A stretch of 52,685 nt of DNA from Firmicutes bacterium UBA4845 (GCA_002399975.1 DHER01000037.1:1-52685); one strand, 5' to 3'. Shown: positions 33,876-42,631, numbered from the stretch's first letter. Notes: generated by a model from the letters alone, not told the origin. Numbers and translations are program-made.

Positions 33876-35809
33876 GGCAACCTCTTTTTATTAAGACTCA
33901 TGTAATTTAACAGTCCGCCGTGTTTTAGAAGCTGGATTTGTCTTGGCGAAACTGTAAGATTCATTCCATATTTTTTATTTTTTGTCTTATTAAACACAGT
34001 TATTGTTTCACTCTCAACTTGTGTCAGCAAATCATCAATCTCTATCTCATCCATTTCATCAATGTTATCATAATCTTTTTCATTTTTAAATGTTAATGGA
34101 ATTATACCGTTGTTAATCAGATTACTTTTGTGAATTCTTGCAAAGGACTTGGCCAGAACGGCTTTTATACCAAGGTACAGAGGAGCCAGTGCCGCATGTT
34201 CCCTGCTTGAACCCTGACCGTAATTTCTGCCTGCAACAATAATTCCACCATTGTTTTTCTTTGCTTTACCTGGAAATTCCCTATCTATCTGATAAAAACA
34301 AAACTCGGAAAGATACGGAATGTTTGACCTGTAGGGGAGAAGGCTGGCATTAGAAGGCATTATGGTATCTGTTGTGACATCGTCCCCCACCTTTATAAGC
34401 ACCTTACCTCCTGTTTTATTTTCCATTGCGTTATTTTTAGGAAACGGCTTTATATTAGGACCTCTTATAATTTTAACCTTAGAGGGATCTGCTGCCGGGC
34501 TTATTATCATGTTGTCATTTATAGTATATTCCTCAGGTAATGCTACCTTTAAATTCACATCCTCTAAATCCTTCACATCAGCAATATATCCCTTAATTGC
34601 GGAAAATGCTGCAACTTCAGGGCTTACAAGATATACGTCCGCCGAATCGGTTCCACATCTTCCCTTAAAGTTTCTGTTAAAAGTCCTCAGAGATACACCG
34701 TTGGTGCACGGTGCCTGCCCCATTCCTATGCAAGGTCCGCATCCGCTTTCAAGAATTCTTGCTCCTGCTTTAATTATCTTTGCCAAAGCACCGTTGGAAG
34801 CAAGCATTGTGAGAACCTGCTTAGAACCGGGTGAAATAACCAGAGACACATTTTCATAAACGGTATTGCCATCCAGAATATTTGCAACCTTCATCATATC
34901 AACATATGAAGAATTTGTGCAGCTTCCTATTGCAACCTGATTAACCTTTGTTCCTCTGACCTCACTTAAAGAAACCACAGCATCCGGTGAATGGGGCTTT
35001 GCAACATTTGGTCTTAATGTATCCAAATCTATTACAATCTTTTCAGAATAAAATGCGTCTTCATCGGCACTTAATTCAACGAAGCAATCTTCTCTCCCCT
35101 GTGCTCTTAAAAATTCCAGGGTTCTTTCATCAGAAGAAAATATGGATGTAGTAGCACCAAGCTCTGCTCCCATATTTGTTATGGTTCCTCTTTCCGGTAC
35201 CGAAAGAGTTTTTACACCATTCCCTGTATATTCAAATACTTTGTTAACCCCGCCCTTAACGGTATAACGTTTCAAAACTTCAAGTATTATATCCTTGGCA
35301 GTAGAAAACCTGCTTAATTTTCCTTTAAGCTCTACATTTACAATAGCCGGCATTATGAAATTATATTCTCCGCCTGCCATGGCAACCGCCACATCCAGAC
35401 CTCCTGCTCCGATTGCCAGCATCCCCATTCCTCCACAGGTTGGAGTGTGACTGTCAGAACCCAGCAATGTATCTCCCGGAACAGAAAATCTTTCCAGATG
35501 AACCTGGTGACATATTCCATTACCGGGCTTGGAAAAATAAATCCCATATTTTTTTGCAACGGTTTGAATGTACAAATGATCATCAGCATTTTCAGGTCCC
35601 GACTGGAGCATATTGTGGTCAATATATGCAACCGAGTGCTTTGTTTTTACTTTATCAATACCCATTGCTTCAAGTTGAAGGTACGCCATGGTTCCTGTGG
35701 AATCCTGGGTAAGCGTTTGGTCGATTTTTATTCCTATTTCATTTCCTGTTTTCATTTCACCGGTCACAAGATGATTTTTAATGATTTTTTCTGTCAAAGT
35801 CAGTCCCAT
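33872..35809 (-). CDS. aconitate hydratase
   Basis: A 645-residue [4Fe-4S] hydro-lyase. The large domain has GSDSHTPTCGGMGMLAIGAGGLDVA, the cluster Cys in GSCTNSSY and the pair in GCGPCIGMGQAP. The C-terminal swivel domain carries the substrate-binding NYGQGSSREHAALAP. The arrangement and length fit the shorter aconitase type found in anaerobes and related to isopropylmalate isomerase. It would convert citrate to isocitrate. TAGGAGGAGTT precedes the ATG. It sits between Re-citrate synthase (nine bases upstream) and isocitrate dehydrogenase. Confidence 0.92.
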   Translation of the reverse strand: MGLTLTEKIIKNHLVTGEMKTGNEIGIKIDQTLTQDSTGTMAYLQLEAMGIDKVKTKHSVAYIDHNMLQSGPENADDHLYIQTVAKKYGIYFSKPGNGICHQVHLERFSVPGDTLLGSDSHTPTCGGMGMLAIGAGGLDVAVAMAGGEYNFIMPAIVNVELKGKLSRFSTAKDIILEVLKRYTVKGGVNKVFEYTGNGVKTLSVPERGTITNMGAELGATTSIFSSDERTLEFLRAQGREDCFVELSADEDAFYSEKIVIDLDTLRPNVAKPHSPDAVVSLSEVRGTKVNQVAIGSCTNSSYVDMMKVANILDGNTVYENVSLVISPGSKQVLTMLASNGALAKIIKAGARILESGCGPCIGMGQAPCTNGVSLRTFNRNFKGRCGTDSADVYLVSPEVAAFSAIKGYIADVKDLEDVNLKVALPEEYTINDNMIISPAADPSKVKIIRGPNIKPFPKNNAMENKTGGKVLIKVGDDVTTDTIMPSNASLLPYRSNIPYLSEFCFYQIDREFPGKAKKNNGGIIVAGRNYGQGSSREHAALAPLYLGIKAVLAKSFARIHKSNLINNGIIPLTFKNEKDYDNIDEMDEIEIDDLLTQVESETITVFNKTKNKKYGMNLTVSPRQIQLLKHGGLLNYMSLNKKRLP

Positions 35810-35817
35810 AACTCCTC

Positions 35818-37155
35818 CTATATGGCTTCTTTTTTATATTTTTTGTTGAAAACGTACATATTGCTCAGCATTTCCATTTCTTCAGAGGTAATGTTGCTGA
35901 TTCTTCCGTTTTCATATTCCGCATCAATTTTATTTTTTACAGGTATTAAGCGACTGTCATTTTTTTGTATCTTGTTGTTTCCTTTTAACCCGAAATAACT
36001 GTTTATCCAATATGCAAGGCTTGAAATTCCCGAATATGAGTTTATTGCCACCAAAGGAGGCTTACCCAGTATCTTCCCTGTATCAAAACTGTTGTATATT
36101 TCTTCATTCTTTAAAAGTCCGTCCGCATGAATACCTGCCTTTGTAACATTAAATTCTTTTCCCACAAAAGGAGTTTTGGAAGGAATACAATAATTTAATT
36201 CTTTTTCAAAATAACTCTCTATTTCATTTATTACTTCTAAATTCATATTTTTAATGTTGCCCTTAATCTGCACATATTCGATTATCATTGCTTCAAGAGG
36301 CGTGTTTCCCACTCTTTCACCTATGCCGAACATAGTGGTGTTCACTGAGGATCCGCCGTACAGCCATGATGTTGTAGAATTTGTAACTGCTCCGTAATAA
36401 TCGTTATGTCCGTGCCATTCAATTGATTCCGAAGGAACTCCGGCATAATACCTTAAGCCGTGTATGATTGCCGGAACTGACCTTGGAAGCTCTACGCCTG
36501 CATATGATATTCCAAGCCCCAGTGTATCACACGCTCTTATTTTTACATTTATTTTGCTTTCATTCATCATAGAAATCAGATTCTTTGCAAGAGGAACAAC
36601 AAATCCATAAAAATCCGCCCTTGTTATATCCTCAAAATGGCATCTGGGAACAATTCCGTTTTCCAATGCAGCATATGCAATGTCCAGATACATTTTCATT
36701 GCTTCTTGCCTATTCTTACCAAGCTTATTGAAAATATGGTAATCGGAACATGACATCAGAATACCTGTTTCTTTTATTCCCATGGATTTAACAAGTTTAA
36801 AATCTTCCTTATTAGCTCTTATCCAGGATGTGATCTCAGGAAATTTATATCCTTTTTCCATACAAGCTTCTACTGCTTTTCTGTCTTTTTTTGTATACAG
36901 GAAAAATTCGGTCTGCCTTATAATTCCGGATTCATTGTCAAGTTCATGTAGAAAATCAAACACTTTTACCATCTGTTCCGTATGCATATTTGTCATGGCT
37001 TGCTGTCCGTCCCTGAATGTAGTGTCTGTTATCCAGATATCCTCAGGAATATCCATTGGAAGCTGAATATTGTTGAACTTAACTTTTGGAATTTCATCAT
37101 AAGGAAATACTTCCTTGTATAAATTTGGTTTCATTACCTCTATAGGGTTAATCAT
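35818..37155 (-). CDS. Re-citrate synthase (isopropylmalate/homocitrate synthase-related)
   Basis: A 445-residue enzyme of the DRE-TIM metallolyase family. The signature ITDTTFRDGQQA (42-53), the metal site later in WHGHNDYYGA and the Gly-rich NTTMFGIGERVGNTPLEA are clear. The size and the N-terminal extension match the oxygen-sensitive Re-face citrate synthase first described in Clostridium kluyveri, unrelated to the usual citrate synthase. Because aconitase and isocitrate dehydrogenase follow at once, citrate is the likely product. Homocitrate is a less likely alternative. GGAGGTACAGTGTA precedes the ATG. It is the first gene of the operon. Confidence 0.9.
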   Translation of the reverse strand: MINPIEVMKPNLYKEVFPYDEIPKVKFNNIQLPMDIPEDIWITDTTFRDGQQAMTNMHTEQMVKVFDFLHELDNESGIIRQTEFFLYTKKDRKAVEACMEKGYKFPEITSWIRANKEDFKLVKSMGIKETGILMSCSDYHIFNKLGKNRQEAMKMYLDIAYAALENGIVPRCHFEDITRADFYGFVVPLAKNLISMMNESKINVKIRACDTLGLGISYAGVELPRSVPAIIHGLRYYAGVPSESIEWHGHNDYYGAVTNSTTSWLYGGSSVNTTMFGIGERVGNTPLEAMIIEYVQIKGNIKNMNLEVINEIESYFEKELNYCIPSKTPFVGKEFNVTKAGIHADGLLKNEEIYNSFDTGKILGKPPLVAINSYSGISSLAYWINSYFGLKGNNKIQKNDSRLIPVKNKIDAEYENGRISNITSEEMEMLSNMYVFNKKYKKEAI

Positions 37156-37187
37156 TACACTGTACCTCCAAGACTATTTTGAAAGTT

Positions 37188-37230
37188 TTAAATAATATGT
37201 TGCATTTTTATGTTTAGCTATATTATTTAA
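37188..37230 (-). promoter_or_regulatory. leader inverted repeat in the Re-citrate synthase operon
   Basis: Perfect 11-bp arms TTAAATAATAT (37188-37198) and ATATTATTTAA (37220-37230) lie in the transcribed leader between promoter and start codon. It could be an operator or an RNA hairpin. Confidence 0.4.
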
Positions 37231-37242
37231 TTTATATTGCAT

Positions 37243-37271
37243 ATTATAGTATAAGCTTGTAATTTAGTCAA
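37243..37271 (-). promoter_or_regulatory. promoter of the Re-citrate synthase operon
   Basis: Minus strand: TTGACT (37266-37271), a 17-bp spacer and TATAAT (37243-37248), giving a leader of about 80 bases. Confidence 0.8.
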
Positions 37272-37369
37272 GTTTAAATTATATTTCATTTATTTAATAA
37301 TTCACAAATCTGAATGCAAAGTCTTATTTTGCAACTTATAAATATCGACTTGCACTAAGATGTAAAACA

Positions 37370-37395
37370 AAAGCCGAGATTTGTGTCTCAGCCTT
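37370..37395 (-). terminator. terminator of the msrA-UDG operon
   Basis: Minus strand hairpin AAGGCTGAGA/TCTCGGCTTT (two G-U pairs) with a six-base loop and TTTTG after it, at the end of the divergent uracil-DNA glycosylase gene. Confidence 0.75.
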
Positions 37396-37396
37396 A

Positions 37397-38110
37397 TTAT
37401 CCCAGCCAGTTAATTATATTCATTGTATCTTTAAAACAATTATTTTTTAAAAAATCATCTTCATACTTTTCAGAGCACATCATGGGGTGCCTGCTTATAT
37501 AAAGCCTGCCTCTTTTAATATACCTTATTTTTTCTTCTGCCTGTTTTCCCCACAAAAACCAGCAAATATTTTCATTTTCTTCAGAAATAAACTTAATAAG
37601 CTTTTTACTGAACGGCTCCCATAAAGATATATGGCTGCCGGCTTTACCTTGCTCAACGGTAAAATAAGTATTCAGCAGCAGAACCCCCTGCTTCTCCCAA
37701 GATTTAAACAGCATGTCCGGTGGTGCAATGCCGAACCTTCCTTCGGATATTTCCCTTTGTATTTCTGAAAATTTCAAAATTTTATTATAGTCATCAATAT
37801 TATTATAATTTTTATGAATCAACCTTATTATATTTTTTAAAGAAACCTGTCTGAATTTATCGTTCCATGAATGAAGGTCCCCTACTTCAAATGACCTTCC
37901 TGTTGCCCTTCCTTTTTCAGGATATGGATCCTGCCCCAGTATCACTACCTTTATTTCATTTAAATCACATTTTAAGAAACGAAGAACATTTTCATAATCC
38001 GGGTTTATATTTTTACCTATTTTGATTTCAATATATTTTAATTCTTCACGTACCTCATCACATAAAAAGCTATCCCATGATGAATGAGAATCCATTGGTA
38101 TTAAGCTCAT
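37397..38110 (-). CDS. divergent family 1-like uracil-DNA glycosylase
   Basis: A 237-residue protein with the outline of Ung: VVILGQDPYPEKGRATGRSF (catalytic Asp61 in GQDPY), LKNIIRLI, QGVLLLNTYFTVEQGKAGSH, WFLWGKQAEEK and a final His motif SRHPMMCSEK (His208). Two canonical positions differ: the His after GQDPY is Pro, and the usual HPSPLS loop that enters the DNA groove is HPMMCS. It may therefore differ in substrate or strand preference. GGAGGCAAA precedes the ATG. It is the last gene of a four-gene repair-like operon. Confidence 0.82.
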   Translation of the reverse strand: MSLIPMDSHSSWDSFLCDEVREELKYIEIKIGKNINPDYENVLRFLKCDLNEIKVVILGQDPYPEKGRATGRSFEVGDLHSWNDKFRQVSLKNIIRLIHKNYNNIDDYNKILKFSEIQREISEGRFGIAPPDMLFKSWEKQGVLLLNTYFTVEQGKAGSHISLWEPFSKKLIKFISEENENICWFLWGKQAEEKIRYIKRGRLYISRHPMMCSEKYEDDFLKNNCFKDTMNIINWLG

Positions 38111-38120
38111 TTTGCCTCCT

Positions 38121-38468
38121 TTACCAGGACTGTTTATTTTCCTTCGTCAGCTTATCCTGCCAAATTAACTTCATAATTTCAAGCTCTTCACTGTAATCTG
38201 TTTTGGATTCGTCCTTATCATATTCCAGGTTATCCAGTACACATATATCAAAGTTTTGTGAACCGTGCTTAGTCCATTCCTTTTGAAGCTGCTCATTAGT
38301 TCTGAAGGCTCCTGATTCCAGCTGAAATCTTACGCTGTTCATTTTGCCCCTTAAGTTTTGAGTCGCCTCCAAATAATACTTATTGCTTATTTTAGATTGT
38401 ATAATAAATATACCCATGTGAGGTTTCATTCGCTTATACATTTCCTTTAATTCTTTTTTTCTGTCCAT
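38121..38468 (-). CDS. degenerate GIY-YIG nuclease-family protein
   Basis: A 115-residue protein resembling small stand-alone GIY-YIG proteins of Firmicutes. The first motif is GIF (19-21) rather than GIY. The second is YYL (31-33) rather than YIG. NLRGKMNSVRFQLESGAF follows and keeps a possible catalytic Arg, with LQKEWTKHGSQNFDICVLDNL and a charged C-terminus. The altered motifs make nuclease activity uncertain. It lies between two uracil-DNA glycosylase genes, 10 bases upstream of one and about 40 bases downstream of the other. Confidence 0.75.
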   Translation of the reverse strand: MDRKKELKEMYKRMKPHMGIFIIQSKISNKYYLEATQNLRGKMNSVRFQLESGAFRTNEQLQKEWTKHGSQNFDICVLDNLEYDKDESKTDYSEELEIMKLIWQDKLTKENKQSW

Positions 38469-38511
38469 AATTTACCTTCCTAATTTATACCCTTTCCTCT
38501 AGTATGCGGTT

Positions 38512-39072
38512 TTATATTTCTTTAATTTCTTTCAACTTAGCTGCAATGCTTTTAAAGTCCTCCCACGAATCCTTTTTGGCAAGCTCGTTTCTCAGCAGAT
38601 AGGATGGATGGTATGTGGGCATAAAATAAATATTGCCTTTTTTTACAAAACTGCCTCTCTGTCTGCTGATTCTCAAATCAGGATTTATTAAATTTTTAGC
38701 CGGTACCGCTCCCAGGCACACAATTATTTTAGGCTGAATCAATTTAACCTGCCACCTTAAATAATCCAGACACGACTCACTTTCGTCCTCAAATGGGTTT
38801 CTGTTATCAGGAGGCCTACATTTTACAACATTCGCTATATAAACGTCACTGCGTTTAAGTTTTATTGCCTCAAGCATTTTATCAAGGAGATGCCCTGCTT
38901 TCCCTACAAATGGCCTTCCCAGCTTATCCTCGTTGTATCCAGGTCCTTCTCCTACAAACATTATATCAGCATGCTCATTTCCTTCTCCGAACACTACGTT
39001 TGTCCTTGTATCTGCCAGTCTGCACCTGTGACACCTGAAGCAGAATCTTTTAAGTTCAATCATTGTATACAT
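38512..39072 (-). CDS. family 4 uracil-DNA glycosylase with [4Fe-4S] cluster
   Basis: A 186-residue iron-sulfur uracil-DNA glycosylase. Cluster ligands are Cys14 and Cys17 (CHRC), Cys85 (VVKCRPP) and Cys101 (ESCLDYLRW). Motif A is GEGPGYNEDKLGRPFVGKAG (41-60), and the C-terminal motif is YHPSYLLR. It removes uracil, arising from cytosine deamination, from DNA. The ATG follows AGAGGCCGCAC. It lies nine bases after msrA. A second, unrelated glycosylase sits two genes downstream, which is unusual. Confidence 0.95.
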   Translation of the reverse strand: MYTMIELKRFCFRCHRCRLADTRTNVVFGEGNEHADIMFVGEGPGYNEDKLGRPFVGKAGHLLDKMLEAIKLKRSDVYIANVVKCRPPDNRNPFEDESESCLDYLRWQVKLIQPKIIVCLGAVPAKNLINPDLRISRQRGSFVKKGNIYFMPTYHPSYLLRNELAKKDSWEDFKSIAAKLKEIKEI

Positions 39073-39081
39073 GTGCGGCCT

Positions 39082-39558
39082 CTACAAACTTAAGTCGATG
39101 TGGCAGTAGCCGTCAGGGTTTTTTTGTAAATATTTTTGATGATATTCTTCTGCAGTATAAAAATTTTTAAGAAGCATAACCTCTGTTACTATAGGTTCAT
39201 TATACTTCTTTGCTTCATTTTCCAGAGATTTTTTAATAGTACTCAAATCGTCTTTATCCACATAGTAAATTCCGGTCCTATATTGAGTTCCCATATCTGC
39301 TCCCTGTCTGTTAAGCAAAGTAGGGTCTATTACTTTCCAAAAATCTGCCAGTATCTTATCAAGTGTTATTTCATTTTCATCATATTTAATATAAACTGTT
39401 TCTGCATATCCGGTTGTATTTGTACACACCTGTTCATAAGTAGGATTTTCGATTTTTCCGTTGGCATATCCTGCAACTGTTTCTTTAACGCCTTTACGTA
39501 AGTCAAAGTATGCCTGCATTCCCCAAAAGCATCCGCCTGCAAGATAAATTTCTTTCAT
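39082..39558 (-). CDS. msrA: peptide-methionine (S)-S-oxide reductase
   Basis: MsrA (158 residues) repairs oxidised methionine in proteins. GGCFWGMQAYF holds the catalytic Cys, and NPTYEQVCTNTTGYAETV, YRTGIYY and YHQKYLQKNPDGYCHIDL are the usual motifs. It stands alone, without an MsrB domain. CAGGAGCTGATAAA precedes the ATG. It is the first gene of the operon with the two uracil-DNA glycosylases, an oxidative damage theme. Confidence 0.96.
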   Translation of the reverse strand: MKEIYLAGGCFWGMQAYFDLRKGVKETVAGYANGKIENPTYEQVCTNTTGYAETVYIKYDENEITLDKILADFWKVIDPTLLNRQGADMGTQYRTGIYYVDKDDLSTIKKSLENEAKKYNEPIVTEVMLLKNFYTAEEYHQKYLQKNPDGYCHIDLSL

Positions 39559-39668
39559 TTTATCAGCTCCTGACCTTTAAATTTAAGTATATTATACTAA
39601 CTTTTTTTAAATTACACAATAGATTTTGCAAAAACTGGATTTTTAATGGACATTTTATTTAATATAAA

Positions 39669-39710
39669 AAAGAAAGGGCACAAACTTTTGAAAGTTCATA
39701 CCCTTTCTTT
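39669..39710 (-). terminator. long nested terminator after the duplicated-domain gene
   Basis: Outer stem AAAGAAAGGG/CCCTTTCTTT encloses an inner stem AACTTT/AAAGTT. The minus strand continues with TTTTTATATT. Confidence 0.8.
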
Positions 39711-39740
39711 GACTGTTATTATTAAATTATTAGATATTGA

Positions 39741-40328
39741 TTACAGTACCTGCACTTTAAAGGCTGTTGTCTGAGGAGGTATACTCGCAGTCTGAAAAAC
39801 AGCATGCTCAACTCTTACATAATCACCAGGCCGTAAATCTCTCAAGCTGATTCTTTTTCCACTTCTATCTATTATAGATGTTGCATCCGTTATAACAAAC
39901 CTCATTTGGCTGTATATATCATTTGGATTGCCTGTATACAGTAATCCATAATTTGTATCTACATCCATAACCGTTTCGTACGTAAAATTTGATCCTGTAT
40001 TTTCATCAATTACTATTATCCTGAAAGCCCTTGACTGAGGAGGAATGCTTCTTGTCATGACAGCTGAAAACTCTGCATCTACAATCATTCCTTCTCTTAG
40101 TTCCCTAAAATTTAAAGGCTGGCCAAATTGGCTGCCTATAACTGTATCTCTTCCTACAATCAGCGTAATGGTCTCCATTTTCATCATACAGTAATTGTCC
40201 ATAACTTTATAGGATATTGTCACAAAATAATTATCCGGATTAATATTTTCAATTCGAGCTCTTTCAGCTGTTAGAACATCCTTTCTCCGGTTTCTCATTC
40301 CTTGGTCTGTTATTGAATAATAATCCAT
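39741..40328 (-). CDS. unknown protein with two tandem beta-rich repeats
   Basis: I do not recognise the family. The 195 residues form two similar halves (about 25-107 and 114-195), each ending in a conserved element: SIPPQSRAFRIIVI and SIPPQTTAFKVQVL. Each half also contains a LREGM or LRPGD turn (FRELREGMIVDAEF, LRDLRPGDYVRVEH), the pattern of small beta-barrel (OB- or S1-like) folds. No signal peptide or membrane segment is present, so it is probably cytosolic or spore-associated. AAGAGGTGCAAT precedes the ATG. It is a single gene with its own terminator. Confidence 0.7.
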   Translation of the reverse strand: MDYYSITDQGMRNRRKDVLTAERARIENINPDNYFVTISYKVMDNYCMMKMETITLIVGRDTVIGSQFGQPLNFRELREGMIVDAEFSAVMTRSIPPQSRAFRIIVIDENTGSNFTYETVMDVDTNYGLLYTGNPNDIYSQMRFVITDATSIIDRSGKRISLRDLRPGDYVRVEHAVFQTASIPPQTTAFKVQVL

Positions 40329-40443
40329 ATTGCACCTCTTAAAATATTATATATTTATATATATTCAAGAGATTTGTATATGTTATTAAATAGGTTAACT
40401 TACACCAAGCCAATGAACAACATCAACATTCATAACAAATCTT

Positions 40444-40599
40444 CTATTTCTTCATATATGGGCAATTACCTGCCTCACTGCATCCAGAACAACCACTGCA
40501 GCAACCGGAACCGTTTTTTTTCTTTCTTCTCATAAATATTAGGATACCTGCAACAATTGCTGCAATTATAGATAGTACTACAATATCCGCAAATTTCAT
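40444..40599 (-). CDS. FeoB-associated Cys-rich membrane protein
   Basis: A 51-residue protein starting at ATG 40599 after a doubled AGGAGG. It has one transmembrane helix (FADIVVLSIIAAIVAGILIF), a short basic patch (RRKKK) and a Cys-rich tail (CCSGCSGC ... CPYMKK). This is the usual form of the small partner encoded after feoB in clostridia, which may handle iron at the transporter. The start lies 20 bases after the feoB stop, so it is the third gene of the feo operon. Confidence 0.88.
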   Translation of the reverse strand: MKFADIVVLSIIAAIVAGILIFMRRKKKNGSGCCSGCSGCSEAGNCPYMKK

Positions 40600-40618
40600 C
40601 TTAAAACCTCCTAACCTC

Positions 40619-42631
40619 CTATACGAATAAAATACCTATTTGATAAATAATCATTCCCACAATATATGCTGTAATCGTCTGATATGCAGCTGCAAGAACA
40701 GCATACTTTGTTGAGCCAAATTCTCTCCTTGACGCTGCAAATGCAGCAACACATGGCATATACAAAAGGGTAAATGTTAAAAATGAAAAAGCACTCAGTG
40801 GTGTAAATATCGTATTTAATACTGCAGAAAGCTGCATATCTGTTGATGTCCCTGTCAAAACTGATAATGTACTCACAACCGCTTCCTTTGCCGTTAATCC
40901 CGTAATAAGAGCGGTAGAAGCTCGCCAGTCGTTAAATCCAAGCGGTATAAACACCGGAGATATTACAGATCCAATAGCAGCAAGCATGCTGTCTGAGCTG
41001 TCAGCAACCATATTAAGCGACCAGTCAAAACTCTGCAGGAACCAAATAATAATTGTCGCTATGAAAATAATGGTAAATGCTCTTTGTATAAAATCTTTGG
41101 CTTTCTGCCACATGTGCAGCAATACACTTCTTCTTGACGGAACTCTATAAGCAGGAAGTTCCATAACAAACGGAACAGGTTCTCCTTTAAAGATTGTACT
41201 CTTTAACAATAATCCGGACAGTATTGCAACCACAATACCTAAAATGTAAAGGGATATCATTACAACTGCTGCATTATCAGGAAAAAATGTAGCGGTAATC
41301 ATTCCATAAATAGGAAGTTTGGCACTGCAGGACATAAATGGAGTCAGTATAATAGTCATTTTTCTGTCTCTTTCGCTTGCAAGAGTCCTTGTTGCCATAA
41401 TAGCAGGAACACTACATCCGAAACCTACCAGCATAGGAACGAAAGAACGTCCCGACAAGCCTATTTTCCTCAGCAATTTATCCATTAAAAATGCAACTCT
41501 TGCCATATACCCGCTATCTTCCAGTAATGAAAGGAAGAAAAATAAAATAACTATAATCGGAAGAAAGGACAACACACTTCCCACACCTGCAAATACTCCG
41601 TTAATTACCAAAGAATAAACCCAATCACTTACATCGTGTGTAATCATCAGTCTTGCTATAAAATCTGTAAAGTTTCCTATCAGTTGCTCTAACAAACCCT
41701 GAAGAGGAGCTCCAATAACTCCAAAGGTAACCCAGAATATAAAAAACATAATTCCAAAAAATATTGGGATACCAAAATATTTATTAGTAAGTACTCTATC
41801 TATTTTTTCAGAACGTACCTGCTCTTTTGTTTCTTGCTTTTTAAATACTGTGTCCCGGCATATCCTTCCTATATAATCATACCTCATATCTGCCAGCGCC
41901 GCTTCTCTGTCGGTATTTAATCCTCTTTCCATTTCTTCCACAACGTGCTCTATTATATGAGCCTGATTTTCTGTAATATTCAGCATTTCAAATGTAGGCT
42001 CATCACCTTCAACAAGTTTTGTTGCCGCAAAACGCACAGGATATCCCGCCTTTTTCGCCTGATCCTCTATCAGGTGAGAAATTGAATGAATTGCTTTATG
42101 AACCTCTCCTGAACAAAAATCAAGCTTTTTAGGCTGCTCTTTTTCCTGAGCAGTTTTTACTATCACATCAACAAGCTCAGAAATCCCTTCTTCCTTGCTC
42201 GCCGATATTGGTACAACAGGAATACCCAGAAGTTTCGAAAGTTTATTTACATCAATTGAATTCCCACTGGACTCCACTTCATCCATCATATTTAAAGCAA
42301 TAACCATAGGAGTAGAAAGTTCCATCAATTGCAGGGTTAGATAAAGATTTCTCTCAATGTTCGTACCATCAACAATATTTAATATTACATCAGGATGTTC
42401 TTCTAAGATAAAATCCCTTGTAACAACTTCCTCCATTGTATATGGAGATAACGAATATATACCCGGCAAATCAACCAAAGACACTTCTTTATGCTTTTTA
42501 ATCAGGCCCTCTTTTTTTTCAATTGTTACACCAGGAAAATTGCCCACATGTTGGTTACTTCCTGTCAGTGCATTGTAAAGAGTTGTCTTTCCTGAATTTT
42601 GATTTCCTGCAAGGGCAATAACATATTTCAT
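40619..42631 (-). CDS. feoB: ferrous iron transporter FeoB
   Basis: A 670-residue Fe(II) importer in the cytoplasmic membrane. The N-terminal GTPase domain shows G1 GNQNSGKT (9-16), G2 Thr36, G3 DLPG (54-57) and G4 NMMD (114-117). A helical GDI-like region follows (about 170-260). The membrane part has the two Gate motifs (FVPMLVGFGCSVPAIMATRT with its Cys, and MSCSAKLPIYG) and GLTAKEAVVSTLSVL. It overlaps feoA by four bases and is followed by the Cys-rich partner. A Fur box upstream of feoA indicates iron repression. Confidence 0.97.
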   Translation of the reverse strand: MKYVIALAGNQNSGKTTLYNALTGSNQHVGNFPGVTIEKKEGLIKKHKEVSLVDLPGIYSLSPYTMEEVVTRDFILEEHPDVILNIVDGTNIERNLYLTLQLMELSTPMVIALNMMDEVESSGNSIDVNKLSKLLGIPVVPISASKEEGISELVDVIVKTAQEKEQPKKLDFCSGEVHKAIHSISHLIEDQAKKAGYPVRFAATKLVEGDEPTFEMLNITENQAHIIEHVVEEMERGLNTDREAALADMRYDYIGRICRDTVFKKQETKEQVRSEKIDRVLTNKYFGIPIFFGIMFFIFWVTFGVIGAPLQGLLEQLIGNFTDFIARLMITHDVSDWVYSLVINGVFAGVGSVLSFLPIIVILFFFLSLLEDSGYMARVAFLMDKLLRKIGLSGRSFVPMLVGFGCSVPAIMATRTLASERDRKMTIILTPFMSCSAKLPIYGMITATFFPDNAAVVMISLYILGIVVAILSGLLLKSTIFKGEPVPFVMELPAYRVPSRRSVLLHMWQKAKDFIQRAFTIIFIATIIIWFLQSFDWSLNMVADSSDSMLAAIGSVISPVFIPLGFNDWRASTALITGLTAKEAVVSTLSVLTGTSTDMQLSAVLNTIFTPLSAFSFLTFTLLYMPCVAAFAASRREFGSTKYAVLAAAYQTITAYIVGMIIYQIGILFV

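Noticed and set aside
37156..37396. T-box or glutamate-related riboswitch before the citrate operon.
   Set aside because: No T-box consensus (GGGTGGNACCGCG-type) or known riboswitch core is seen. Only a simple inverted repeat is present.
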